A stretch of DNA of 64,000 nucleotides from Iris pallida (GCA_029216955.1 JANAVB010002199.1:13394417-13458416); one strand, 5' to 3'. Positions 33,420-44,782 are shown, counted from the stretch's first letter. The notes: generated from the sequence alone by a model not told the origin. Made by a program: numbers and translations.

Positions 33420-35847
33420 CTTTTGAGCCTATTGTTCAAGCTCGATCGATTGGACATCGTCCGCAATTTTGCCAACTGAAACCATATTGACGGACAGACT
33501 TGCTTTGAACATGTCGCCAATGCTGGAGTCTAAGTCCCAGAGGCAGGAATTAGAAGAATGAGAACAATGATCTGCTTCATCATCTGATCTTTCGGGAGTT
33601 GTTGGAGAGTCACATAACCCAAACCAACAAAATTTCGTTTATAGTAGTTCTCGGGTTTGCCACGAGGAGCAAAGTGTCGTATCGGCAACCGTCATCCCCG
33701 GCCGTAATTTAGTCCCTGGTCACTTTTGATGTCATAGCCCATGTTCTGTATGATATTCTTGGCCTGCCAACTATATCGAAAAAGTTACATTTTCCCGAAA
33801 TCATAATCAGCTTCCGTGTTGTGCTTGGGAGAAGTAGAGTCTGGAACAAACTTTCTTTCGCCAATTATTCGACCGATGATGATTAGTTCTTCACCCATCT
33901 TTCTGGCTGGAATGATGAAGTAGTAGATATCTTCTGGGTAAACTTTTTCCCGCAGGTGAGGCTCATGACCGACATGCAGAGATGTGGTCCTATGCCGTGC
34001 TTTAGAGAGTATATCGTATCTATGTAGTGGTTTACAGATTGATAGACATCGGAGTAATTCAAAGATAAACCTTTACTAAGAAAATACGCAAGTTTTTCTT
34101 CAGGGATAACATCATCTGCTGAAGGTACATTATTATGAGTATTGATATACTCATTGAGAGGATCATCATCTGGAAGATGAGCGACAGTCTTGGCCAAGTT
34201 CACCACGTAGGGTAATTCTTCAGGATTAGGAGGACGAACTTCAGCAGGTTTCTCCCGAGGTGTCTTGCGGAGAGTGATGGTCAATGGTTTGACCTTATCA
34301 GGGTTCTTCTTTTTCATCCAGATTGTGAGAGGCTTCGGAGTACTTTTTGGAGTAGTACGTCATTTGACTCGGATAATCAGGGGACCATCATTGGTGGATG
34401 AACTTGCTTCAGCTTCATTGTCGTCTTTGTTATCGTCATCCTTGGGGGGTTGAGATTGGTAAAGTACCGAATCTCCATAGTAGGCTTCGATGCCCTTAAA
34501 AGGATCGACATCAGTAAATTCCATCTTCACGACATCGTCGCTATTGACGTACTTGAAGCACTGGTAAAGTATGGAAGGAATGATCATGTTCTCTTGTATC
34601 CATGGACGTCCCAACAAGACATTGTAGGATACATTGGCATCGATCACATAGCAAGAAACCTCCATTCGGAGATCACCGATCTGGCACTTGAGACGGATCT
34701 TGCCCAGCGGGTGGCTTCTTCCAGCATTGAAAGCCATGGTAGTTGTATTGGTTGCAGATAGCTTGTGCAGAGGGATTCCTAGAATTTGAAGCAAACTTTT
34801 AGGGATGATGCTGAGGGAGAAACTGGATCGATGTGCATCCAATCCACCTTAATCTCCCCGATATACCTTGTATAGTATATGGGTCTATCATGATGATTAT
34901 TTTTGAGTAGCATGTCTGCCTGTGAAAAGGTGATGTTGGGCACTACTTCCACAGTACTGTGGCAGTGGGGATAGGAGACAGGGTCTTCAGCGGGGGCTTT
35001 GACTTCAATGAGATAAGAGTCGGCATGTTGTAATGCCTCACTTAAGGCCTTTTACGTTTCTTTGGAGAGTCGTAATAGATCGAACAGAGACAACCTGGCA
35101 GGTGTATTGGCCAGCTGTGCCAGTATGTCAAAGTTGTAGGGCCGATCCATGCCTTCGAGAGCTGGCGCCTTCAGAGACTTGTCAAACCGCGTCTTCTTCT
35201 GCTTGGCTTTGTCGGTAGTTAAAGGCTTAGACGGGCCGGCTTCGGAGCTTGTGGGGGCAGCAGGAGCTTGAGAAGGTTCTGCTTCTTCTTGTATGGGATC
35301 GTACGTCCGAAGATAAGCCTTCCCCGATCACGTTTCGCCAGATAGAACTTCGCAGATGGGAGAAGACACCATATAGCATGACTTGTATTTCTTGCCTTTT
35401 TCGATTTGGGAGATACCACCCCCTGTGTCATTTCTTGCACAAGGTTCGGATGGACCCATATGATCTCACCACGTTCAGTCGTGAGTGGCACCAAGGTTGA
35501 GTTGCGAGCTGGCGGTAGGTTGACGACTTCCATTATTGCCTTGGGGATCGGGATCACGCCGTCTGGGACTTCTGCGGGGTGAAAGTCACCAAACTGAAGA
35601 AAGATCATGTTAGAAGATACGACCATGTCTTCAGCTTCGAGATTGATTACTTGGCTATTGATAAGCTGTTGTATCTTCTTCTTCAGGACGATGCAGTCCT
35701 TGGTGGAATGATGCACGTACTAATGATAGAGAAGTACTTGGGATCGTTGAGTTGGTTCACCTCTGCAGGACGTCATAGTGGAGGCAATGTCATTTTATTA
35801 CCCTTCGTCAATGTGTGAAAAATGGTAATAACATCGTCTTCGTCAAA
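33420..35847 (-). pseudogene. Tat-1 gag C-terminus, protease-like domain and linker to RT
   Basis: 35219-35847 matches the end of the Tat-2 gag (HHSTKDCIVLKKKIQ, IPKAIMEVVNLPPAR, TTERGEIIWVHPNL). 34360-34850 is the aspartic protease-like domain: the MHIDP...SIIPKSLL stretch is frameshifted around the expected D-x-G-S-S, followed by GKIRLKCQIGDL and NVLLGRPWI. 33883-34317 is a linker to RT, and 33420-33880 contains only short fragments. The right edge is the Tat-2 insertion; gag continues at 46154. Confidence 0.75.
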
Positions 35848-35852
35848 GCAGA

Positions 35853-37220
35853 TGTAGAAGCATAGAAAATATCAGAATGATGGTCTATGCGGCTCGGAAT
35901 AGGAGAACCCCATGTGGCTCATACAGGAGCAGTCCCATGCGGTTCAGAGAGACTCTCAATCTCATGCGGCTCGGGGCAGGAGAGTCCATGCGGCTTATAT
36001 AGGGACAGTCCCATGCGGTTCAAAGAGTCCCCCAGCCGCATGCGGCTCAGAAGTACATGCGGCTCACATACGACCAACAGAGATATGCAGCTCGATCAAC
36101 ACCACGTGTCCCCATGGGATCCCTTCACACAGCTGGCCATCGAGTAATGGCCTTATTCAATTCTCTGCCATGATTTGACAGCTGACGGCTCTGACATGAA
36201 GTGTCATGATGGTCCTGTCATAATGACAGACTCTTCGGGAATGAAAGAAAATCTTTGATACGATCCAAGATTGTCACGTGGCTACTCCCATGCGACTTAA
36301 TTGAAGAACAGTTTCATGCGGCTGAAAAGAATCATCTTCCTGTGGCTCACCAAGAAGCCATCCCATGCGGCTCGCAAGTACTATACCTATGCGGCTCACT
36401 GAGATGCTGTCTCATGCGGTTCATGGATATCATGCGGCTCTGGCAGAGTCCACCATTAAGATACGTGGCAGAGATTCAATTGCCCCCACGACTTGACAGC
36501 TGGTAGCAAGGATGATTATGGGATGCAGATCAATCAGAGATTTACTAGATCCCAATGACCATATTTAACGTTATCCTCATAAGTAATGAGATCAGGTCAT
36601 ATCATTCATGATCAAGCCAATGGGACACGTGGTGAGAGATCCAAGCTTGACACAACCAATCATGAAGATTTAAAGCAATCAGCATTAACCATTCACAGGA
36701 TTCAATACTACCCACATTAATGGCCCACATCCTTCACGCTTAGGACTAATGGTTCAGATTGATTAATCATCAGGCCGCCGCCACTTTGAGAATGGGCAAT
36801 CATCCAAACCCTAATGATGCCTCCACTCCTATAAATAAGCAAGGTGCCATTCCCTTGCTAAAAAAGAAAGAAAGAGAGATACAGAGAGACTCCCCCAATA
36901 ATCAGAGAGAAAGTACACAGAGAGAGAGAAGCCAGAAGAATAATAGAGGGAGAGCAAGAAGAGCATTTCTTCATCAACGCCAGCTATCTCTTCACAGAAG
37001 CCAAGGCTGCATACCGATCGTCCAAGGAGTAAGGCAGGGCTGCCGTCGCCTTCCCGAGCCTCTATCGTCACCCCCCAGAATCTAAAATAAACAATTATAC
37101 TTAGACTGCTGTACCTAGGTTTTCGTCCCTAGGCTTTCTTTGTACGAGCGAGTTTGTAACGTGAAGCAAAAGTTCGGTCCTCCGATAATTGTTCTGTTCT
37201 TTTATATTTCATGGCAAACA
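35853..37220 (+). repeat. Tat-2 5' LTR
   Basis: 1368 bp, TGTAGAAGCATAG ... TGGCAAACA. U3 carries two clusters of the YATGCGGYTC motif (35886-36090 and 36289-36440) with mostly 24-27 bp spacing. TATA box at 36830, a GA-rich leader, AATAAA near 37085 and the small inverted repeat CCTAGGTTTTCGTCCCTAGG at about 37113-37132. The LTR terminus TGTAGAAGCAT is shared with Tat-1. Confidence 0.92.
36830..36837 (+). promoter_or_regulatory. TATA box of Tat-2 5' LTR
   Basis: TATAAATA in CTCCTATAAATAAGCAAGG; same box in the 3' LTR (45770-45777) and in Tat-2b (60788-60795). Lies ~400 bp downstream of the second motif cluster. Confidence 0.75.
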
Positions 37221-37223
37221 CGA

Positions 37224-37242
37224 TGGCGACTCTGCTGGGGAC
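37224..37242 (+). other. Tat-2 primer binding site
   Basis: TGGCGACTCTGCTGGGGAC, three bases after the LTR end. This is the primer-site type of Tat/Ogre-lineage elements, usually ascribed to a tRNA-Arg. The gag frame is open across it, reading ATG-GCG-ACT-CTG-CTG-GGG with the A just before the site. Confidence 0.8.
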
Positions 37243-37574
37243 AAACTTTTCTACGGCTGAGGAGTTGGTGACGCAATCGAATGCAGCCAAGCTTGGCTCC
37301 ACGCAACAAAAGATGGTCGCCCGGTTCGACCAACAGGCGTTCGAAGAAATGCTCTCCGACAAGAGCGCTGGCCCGGTCCAGAAGCGAGCCCGCACAAAAA
37401 AGGCCCGCAAGGAGTAGAGATCCCGATCCTTCGTTCCTATTGAAGCTCTTGCAGAGATACCCTCTGTTGTTTAAGACGGCGAGCAAGACTCTCCTGCGGC
37501 CCTACTTCAGACCGTAGATAACTCTGCTGTCCCCAAGTCCGGCAGAAGAAAATACTATGATGCTGGACTTGCAG

Positions 37575-37910
37575 GGGCAAAGAGGAACTCTACGCGATCC
37601 GAGCCGCATAAGGGTGCAAGCCGCATGGAAAAAGCTCATGCGGCCACATCCGTTAGCCGCATGAAGAAAACTCATACGGTCACATCTGTCAGCCGCATAG
37701 CTTATGCGGCTACAGTCGCCAACCACATGGATGAAGCCTATGCGGTTACTGAAGACAATCGCTTACAGAAAACCCATGCGGCCACAATCGCCAATCGCAT
37801 GCGGCCAGCCTGCACGATCGTGACTCCTACTAATCGCACCAAAGCAACTCATCCGGCAGCTAAGGACAACCGCATGCAGACAGCCTGTACGGTTTCCACT
37901 CCTAGCCGCA
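37575..37910 (+). repeat. Translated motif array in Tat-2 gag
   Basis: About a dozen copies of the element's motif in both orientations, CATGCGGC and GCCGCATG alternating, so each 33-36-bp coding unit contains an inverted pair (for example CATGCGGCCACATCC then TTAGCCGCATG at 37638-37662). The encoded protein repeats are Ala/Thr/Arg-rich. Tat-2b has the same array at 61560-61890. Confidence 0.7.
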
Positions 37911-40900
37911 TAGCGTCCGTTCCACGCTCCTCTCGATCAGTCTTCGACCGTCTCTCATACGGTCCTGACCCTGATAGTTTTCTGGACGATAAGCCAGACT
38001 CTGTGGTATTCAACTCAGACTCTTCCTATTACGCACCCGCAAGTGCTAAAAAGAAGAAGTCTAGGGCAGCGCGGGCTCATCAAGCCCAGTCAGCTGTCCC
38101 AACCTCTGACTATCGGGGCGTCCCGTTGACTATCACACGGGCCTCTGATGGAAAGTTGTATAGAACCGCTCGAGTCCAGCCCCCGACGGTAAAAGGACAA
38201 AGTGGTTCCTCTGACCTGCGTGAGGCGATCCTCCACAAGCGCAAGGAAGGAAAAGGGGCTTCGGTGTGCAAAGAGTCCTCGCTTGGACGTTACTGCACCC
38301 AAATCATCGTCAACTGCTGTTGCAACAACACGACAGCGACGGAAGATCGGCCATCAGTCTTCCAAAGACTACAACATCCGAGCTCAGAGGACGAGGCACC
38401 CCCTCTTGTCTCTTGCAATTCCACTCAAAAAATCTCCGCCGAGGGGAGTGGAAAGAAGACAAGCATCTCCAGCCCCAAGATATCAACCACTACAGCTAAG
38501 AAATTATCGTCTAAACGGTTGTCCTCCACCGGAGTATTCCAACACACCCGTTCAAAGACGAAATCTGCTGCAATGGGAAATTTATCATCCACATCGCTGG
38601 GGGTCGTGGGAACTGGGGGTAGCACTCCTCCGAACATCCACAATAATCCGATGTTTCAAGGAGCCGAGCCCGGACAAACAACTCTCCCATCAGGTACAAC
38701 AGACGCTGATGTCCCCGAGGACATCCATGACTCTCAAGACGAAGCAAGCTCTGAGGCTGGGGATACCGTTCACTCCGAGTCCGAACCTGAAGAGAACATT
38801 CCCACCTACCCCGATGACTTCTCGGTGCATGGGTACGACTCGGAGGTTACATCCTCCACCGTTCCTTCTATCACTTCTCATGTAAGGACGGTGTTCATAA
38901 CGGACAACAATCAAGGTGGTTCCAGCGATCGCCAAAGCATCGACACTTTGGAAGATATACTGCAGGCCTTGGTCAAGTCTGTAGATGAAATCAAAGTCGC
39001 TCTTCCAACTCTGCAAGGGGGAACGCCTGGCCAAACAAGCACGGGTCCCGCGGTCGATGCGGACTCGAATTCGGCGGCACCGAACTCGGGCAACAATCCT
39101 CCCGAAATAACATCCCCTACCGCGACAGATGAGGCCCGAGAAGTAAGATGAGAGGTTCAGGAGCTCCAAGCCATGTTCTATGCCCGAGAAAACGCTCAAG
39201 ACCTCAGAATACGGCAATCATACCCTGCTGAATGGAGGGATGTTCTGTTCCAACCAAGATATAAGCCGTTCAATATCAACCCGTATGATGGCAAGACCTC
39301 AGTAAGTCGGTACATCATTTACTTCGAGGTCACCACTGACCATCTGTCCCACGATGATGCTATCCTCACGCGATTATTCATTGGGGCATTGGAAGGAGTC
39401 ACCTTCGACTGGTATCGCAATCTGCCGGACAACTGCATCCACTCCTTCGCTGGCTTCAAGCGCATGTTCTTGGAGAGATTCTACGAGGTAGGGCAGGACG
39501 TCACCATGTCCACCCTCATGGACGTCGTCTAAGGGGAGAAGGAGTTGACAAGGAACTACATTGAGCGGTTCCGCCAAACCGCCATGAAGCTGCCCTCCGG
39601 AAATTCGGATTCTTCCTTAATTGAAATTTGCCAAAAGAGATTGCTCCCAACAATCAGTCTCTGGATGGGCGAGAGTCAATTCAAGGACTGGAAGGCATTT
39701 ATCATCAGTGCCATAAGTGCCGAAGAACGACTGAAGAAGGCTCGCCAACTGGGATTACACATCTTGGAAGGAGGAAACAAGGGCAAGCTTTCCAACAACG
39801 ATAATGGGGGTAGCCCCTCCAACAATCGGGACAATAAGGGAAAGCTGGCTATGGTGGCCGATACAGTACAAAAACCTGAGCCGAAGCCAGCAGACAAACA
39901 ATGGCCGCAAATCACTTACTCTTTCGATGACGGTCACGTCAAGCCCATCTTGGACATGCTCATACAAGGGGACAGGATTCAACTTCCTCTACCAAGACGG
40001 GAACCGCGGCCGACAGAGATGGAGAATCCAAAGTACTACCATTATCATCGCTATGTCCATCATGCTACACACGATTGCTACCAGCTGAAATGGTACATCC
40101 AAAACCTCATCGATTCGAACGCTCTGGCCATCGATTTCGAAGAGGTAACCGTGGTGGCCAATATAGTGTCCGTACAATTCAGCAGCTTTCCTCCGACGGA
40201 GACTCAAGACGGGGTGGTCCCCGTCCCTCTAGCGACAATGGAGATTACCAATCTTCCACCTCCCCGAGATCAGGCTGCCGGTCTAGTACCCCTCACCACA
40301 TCACGAGGGGAGGTCATGTGGATCCATCCAGACTTGGTGTCAAAAGTGACTCATCCCACACCATCTTCCACCGGCAAAAAGAAAAGTGGGAAAGTCAGGA
40401 CCTGCCACACAATCTCGGCAGACAACGAGGAAGCTACAGCCGTCGTCATGCGGTCCGGAGCGCAATCCCAACCTGTGGTTGACAATCCAGCTGAAAATCA
40501 TCAACCCACTACAACTGATACTCTGGGACCGGCTCAGCCTTCAACGACCGGCAAGCCTAGGCCGAGGAAGACTCGCTTCGACAAATCTCTCCAAAAAGAA
40601 GCAGCCCAAGGACTAGAAAGGCCCTACAACTTTGATATCTTAGCGCAATTGGCTAACACACCGGCCAAGTTGTCATTGTACGAACTCCTAAGGCTCTCCA
40701 AGGACATTCGTATTGCATTGAGCGAAGCACTCCAAAATGCCGATGCCTATCTGGCTCAATCCAACCTCACCGGGGAGGACTCATCCGTGGATCTCCAAGG
40801 CAGTGCCTGCACGGAAGCAATGCCCGACATCGTCTTCACTCCGCAGGACATGCTCATCAAAACCAACCTACATGATCGCCCGCTATACTACATGGGATAC

Positions 40901-41750
40901 ATCGTCGACGTGAAGGTGGATCGGATGCACATTGATCCTGGCTCTTCCATAAGCATCATCCCGAAGGGTCTGCTACATCATCTCCGCATCCCAATGCATC
41001 GTCTGATACCTACAAGCACCGCCATCAGCAGTTTCAATTCGGGCAGAAGCTACCCTATTGGGAAGATTCGTCTGAAGTGTCAGATTGGCGATCTCCAATC
41101 CGAAGTCACCTACTACGTCATAGATGCAGACACTTATTACAACATCCTCTTGGGACGCCCATGGATACACGATTACATGATCGTGCCTTCCACGCTACAC
41201 CAGTGCTTCAAATATGTCGACAAATACGGCTTCGTGAAGACGGAATTTGCTGACATCGATCCCTTCAAAGGGGTCGAATCTTACTACTCGGACTCCTGCC
41301 TATACGAAAAGTCGAAGAGGCACCTTGATGAAGGAAATGAACAAGCTGGTACCGAAACGGCCACGGGATCAGAAGGACCTCTGACGATCCACCTCCAAGC
41401 TTGCAAACCGGGAAAGTCCGCACCCTTTACTGCCACTCTGCGGAAGGACGCGATCAGCCTCTCGGCGCAGGAAGAGCAGATGATAATCCGGCTGCCAAGG
41501 TCCGGCCAAGTGTCGAGACCCACAACGGGGCCACTGACAATCAGACTGCCGAGAGTCGGTCAACCCCAAACGGAGAAGCTCAATCCCTCCGATAGGCCAC
41601 TGACGATACGCCTTCCCAAGAAGGGTCGTCACCTCGATGCGAGGTCTGGCACTTCTAGCGAACCGGCCACTCCTTGCTCCACATCAGATGCCAAATTGGG
41701 GGTCGCTAGTCTGCCAACGACTCCACGCTCTGCTCCATCAACTGAACTCA

Positions 41751-41925
41751 CATCCACAATATTTCAGATTATCGAGTCATGTACAGGCTGGTATCGCTGA
41801 ACTCACCTCCATATTTCCTTCAGATTATCGAGTCATGTACCCGCTGGTGCCGCTGAACTCACACTTTCTCAATATTATAAATTATCGAGTTATGTACCCG
41901 CTGGTGCCTCTGAACTCACATTCCG
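41751..41925 (+). repeat. Three ~57-bp tandem repeats at the point where pol is missing
   Basis: ATTATCGAGT starts at 41768, 41824 and 41881, each followed by (C/T)ATGTAC..GCTGGT and CTGAACTCAC. The gag-protease frame ends in the first repeat (41800). In a full Tat element RT would follow here. Confidence 0.8.
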
Positions 41926-42059
41926 GTCACTCTTTCTGATAGTAAGTCACGTATGATTATACCTTTGAACTTTCTTTCTGGAAGAGATCCTCCCTCATGA
42001 TCCACTACCCGCACTCCCAGTGCACAAAAAGGGTAATCGATCCACAAATTTCCGAAACG

Positions 42060-42830
42060 GCCATGTCTTCATTACCTCTGAGTCGTTTTCACTTCCACCA
42101 AAAATAAATCGCCCCTCGCATAGAACTTCCACGTTCTCCTACCTCTGAGTCGTTCTATGTACCCCCTCTTCATTGAGCCTACTCCTGCCATGTCCTCATT
42201 ACCTCTGAGTAGGAAGGCTCCGTCGAAGAAACCTTCATGCTTGCTATGTTCCTATTACCTCTGAGTAAGTATGTCGGTCCCCTTTCAACCTATTATCTGT
42301 ACCCACAACCTGAGTACGACAAGGATAATAGTCCACAAATGTCCTCTGTTGACCACAAACGTCCTTTGTTGACCATAAATGTCCTCTGTTGACCACAAAT
42401 ATCCTCTGTTGACCACAAATGTCCTCTGTTGACCACAAATGTCTGCTGTTGACCACAAATATCTTCCGTGAAGTCTCCCTGCCATGTCCTCATTACCTCT
42501 GAGCAGGAAGATTCTACGGTAAAACCCTCATGCTTGCCATGTCCTCATAACCTCTGAGCAAATATGTTGGTTTCCTTTCATCCCATTATCCGTATCCTGA
42601 ACCAGGGTACACCAAGGATAATAGGTCCACAAATATCCCTTGCTAAGCTTCTTAGCATAAATCCACCATCTCACCATGCCCCGGGAGCCCAGCTGCTCTA
42701 CGGCATTCTTTTTTCCAACACCGAGAGCATCCATGACCACTTTGCCATGGCTGTTCCGGATATACTGGCCAAACTTGTTATCCGTACCTAAAACCAAGGT
42801 ACGCCTAGGGTAACAGGTCCACAAATAATT
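42060..42830. terminator. Tat-2 convergent 3'-end module
   Basis: Six ATTACCTCTGAG-like units (near 42072, 42139, 42200, 42251, 42493, 42548) and three imperfect hairpins of the type TTATCCGTAC...GTAC...GGATAATAG followed by GTCCACAAAT (42289-42336, 42587-42625, 42777-42820). The ~290-bp unit of repeats plus hairpin is itself repeated. Tat-1 has the same words in reverse orientation at 29452-30145. It separates gag-protease (plus) from aORF (minus). Confidence 0.55.
42341..42470. repeat. 20-bp minisatellite with a TTGACC core
   Basis: Six contiguous 20-bp units GTCCTCTGTTGACCACAAAT (starts 42341, 42361, 42381, 42401, 42421, 42441) with only single changes, plus a partial unit. Every unit contains TTGACC, a W-box. 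It seems to have grown from the GTCCACAAAT tail of the neighbouring hairpin. Confidence 0.9.
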
Positions 42831-44355
42831 CCCCAGCAAGCCCCAACTCTCCTCCGGGTGCAAAGAACGTCCCCGTACTCCGGTTATACATCTCCAAGAG
42901 TGCCACGAACAATGGTTTATTGATAGAAAGCCCGTGACAAGTGCCCCGAATGGCATGATAAAGTCCCACCTCCCGCAGGAATGTTCTGTAGGTCTGCAGA
43001 ACCCAAGTGGTCAAGTGGGCCCACGTAGAAGTGGGGTTTATCTAGTTCAGCAATGCCAGTCAGCCAACGGGATAAGATTTTTTACGAGCGAGTCGATTCA
43101 GGAATGTATCAGCTTGAGTGAGTGTGAAGTTGGGACCGTATACATTCATGAAAGAGCCTGGGGCCAGACCTATCATGTACCGGAGGACGGAATCCTTACC
43201 CGCGTACGCTGACCGCATGTTCGGGTTATAATGGATGTTGCCCATCAACATCCCTGATTGGGTAGGAGTTAAGTTACACACCATCTTCCTGTCCAACAAC
43301 ACCATATTGATCCACGACAGAGGATAATGACGTTTCATGAGAAGAATATGGATCGCCATCCCATCCAAAGAAAAATCCCAGTTCTCAGAAATCTCTAATA
43401 CTCGGGGATTCTTTATGATTAAAGCGTCTCCAAAGAGGAATGAAGGCTTCAGGTATAATCCATCCAGCTTTCCAGTATTCATCATGGCACGGAGATAATG
43501 GAGGGTCTGATTCTCGATGGCGTTCAACCTCTCCGAAGGCTCATTAGCAGGAAATTGATTCAGTACATGCTTAATTAAGTCATCAAGACGCACACCCAAG
43601 GCAAACTGATTTGAGCCCACTATAAGTTCCCCCGCAGGATTTACTAGCAGATTCACTGAAGAAAGACAAAAGAAACAAGTCAAAAAGATAGCCGAAACAC
43701 AAACTACGTGATGCTTATGCGGCTTAGCTCAGCATAGCCTCATGCGGCTCAGTTTGAAAGAGCTCATGCGGGTTCAGTTCGAATGAGCTTATGCGGTTCG
43801 GTTCGAAAGGAGCATATGCGGTTCAGTTCGGATGAGCCCATGCGGTCCAATTCGAATAAGCTTATATGGTTCGGCTCGAAATAGGCTTATGCGGTTCAGT
43901 ACAGATGAGCTTATGCGGTCTAGTTTAAATAATCTTATGCGGTTCAGTTCGAAACAGGCTTATCCGACTCAGTTTGAAAAAGCACATGCGGTCCAGTCCA
44001 GATGCGCTTATGCGGCCCTGATGATGAAGTAGTTATGCGGCTGCAAACAACAACTTTCATACGGCTCTGGCCTGGGTCATATCCCATGCGGCTCGAACAC
44101 GAGTCGGACACGCAACACACTTGGAAATACAGGCTCGTGCATAAGATATGCGGCGTAGCCATGACAGTTCATGTTGATGGTCCTACCAGCAATAGGCGGG
44201 TGAACGTCGGGGTGGAAAATAGGCACGTCAGTCGGCGGAGGAGCCGCCACGTTCGCCGTCGCAGTCGATGAAGACACGGCCGTTTTGCCCTTCGCTGCCG
44301 CAGACGACGATGCGGCCTTCTTGCCCATAGCAGTGATAGTCTTCTTGGGAGCCAT
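42830..44355 (-). pseudogene. Tat-2 antisense ORF (aORF), C-terminally truncated
   Basis: Minus strand. Exon 1 starts MAPKKTITAMGKKAA at 44355, Ala/Ser-rich, to about 44110. An intron with motif array follows, ending TTTCTTCAG (43664-43656). Exon 2 (43655-43060) contains LKPSFLFGD and LMKRHYPLS, both matched in Tat-1. A later block (43014-42830) has TWVLQTYRTFL, LEMYNRSTGTFFAPGGELGLA, the counterpart of the GGE motif of the PMD-like Tat-1 protein. The rest of the PMD and the coiled-coil tail are missing, replaced by the repeat/hairpin module. A remnant of a gene transcribed against the element. Confidence 0.65.
43656..44115 (-). other. Apparent aORF intron with 16-copy, 24-25 bp periodic motif array
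   Basis: Plus-strand motif starts: 43716, 43741, 43765, 43790, 43815, 43839, 43863, 43888, 43912, 43936, 43961, 43985, 44009, 44034, 44058, 44085. Steps are 24 or 25 bp, except a last step of 27. Consensus YATGCGGTTCAG followed by a variable TTCGAAAGAGC-like spacer. All copies are in the same orientation, and the motif is better kept than the spacers. Splice acceptor TTTCTTCAG at the 43656 side; a possible donor GTGTGT near 44115 is less certain. Confidence 0.7.
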
Positions 44356-44451
44356 TGCCGATCGTTGATGGGAGAAGACAAAAAGGAAGTCGGCAACAAG
44401 GAGTTCGAGCAAAGAGAGAAGGTAAAGAAACCCTCAAAGAATAAAATTACT

Positions 44452-44463
44452 CCTATTTATAGG
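44452..44463 (-). promoter_or_regulatory. TATA box of the Tat-2 antisense gene
   Basis: CCTATAAATAGG on the minus strand, about 100 bp upstream of the aORF ATG (44355), identical to the 12-mer at 11045-11056 in Tat-1. A CT-rich leader (TTTACCTTCTCTC) follows. Confidence 0.65.
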
Positions 44464-44649
44464 CGAAGGAGGCTCGAAAATCAACAAACGCCTCGATCCA
44501 CGCACCGTCTAAAAGAATAAAGGTAAAACGCTTCGGTCAAAACAAAACTGACCCTTGGGATCCTCCCCCAAAAGGCGGCGTTAATTCAAAAAACGAATCA
44601 AAGGCATTTAATGTAGAAGATTTGCACACGTGGTTAGGACACGTGGCAA

Positions 44650-44715
44650 AAAGTCTATGCGGCCTAATAGCTCATGCGGCCAGATAAATCCATACGGCTG
44701 AATCATCTATGCAGT
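44650..44715. promoter_or_regulatory. Tat-2 motif copies upstream of the antisense promoter
   Basis: TATGCGGCCTAA, CATGCGGCCAGA, CATACGGCTGAA and a TATGCAGTC variant within about 65 bp, roughly 17-23 bp apart, between the aORF promoter and the 3' LTR. Confidence 0.6.
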
Positions 44716-44762
44716 CAACAGTGGCCATGCTTCTTATTCAAAGTATTTCAATTTTGCAAATT

Positions 44763-44782
44763 GAAAACTTTGAAGGGGGTCT
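44763..44782 (+). other. Tat-2 polypurine tract
   Basis: GAAAACTTTGAAGGGGGTCT directly before the 3' LTR; identical to that of Tat-1 (9188-9207, minus strand). Confidence 0.85.

Larger units (their letters stand above)
37211..41800 (+). pseudogene. Tat-2 gag-protease polyprotein with four in-frame stops
   Basis: One frame is kept from ATG 37211 (in the last 10 bases of the LTR) to 41800. In-frame stops at 37415 (TAG), 37472 (TAA), 39149 (TGA) and 39530 (TAA) interrupt it; Tat-2b has Trp, Gln, Arg and Gln there. Parts: conserved N-terminus FDQQAFEEML; a repeat region of 11-12 aa units like HAATSVSRMKKT (37600-37900) encoded by ATGCGG/CCGCAT motif copies; a long low-complexity part; retrotransposon gag core (39250-39640, NPYDGKTS...ALEGVTFDWY); a linker; and protease-like IDPGSSISIIPKGLL near 40930-40970. 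Then it ends without RT. Confidence 0.85.

Noticed and set aside
35886..36440. GCC-box (ERF) or RY (B3) sites as explanation of the ATGCGGCT motif
   Set aside because: AGCCGCAT only partly matches AGCCGCC, and CATGCG only partly matches CATGCATG; not enough to name a factor.
37625..39151. 508-aa ORF as a plant gene
   Set aside because: It is an internal piece of the Tat-2 gag frame between two stop codons, matched throughout by Tat-2b gag.
42341..42470. CRISPR-like regular array
   Set aside because: Contiguous 20-bp units with no unique spacers in a plant retrotransposon; it is a minisatellite.
43716..44091. CRISPR-like array with 24-25 bp period
   Set aside because: Spacers are similar to each other and too short, and repeats are only 7-12 bp; eukaryotic transposon context.
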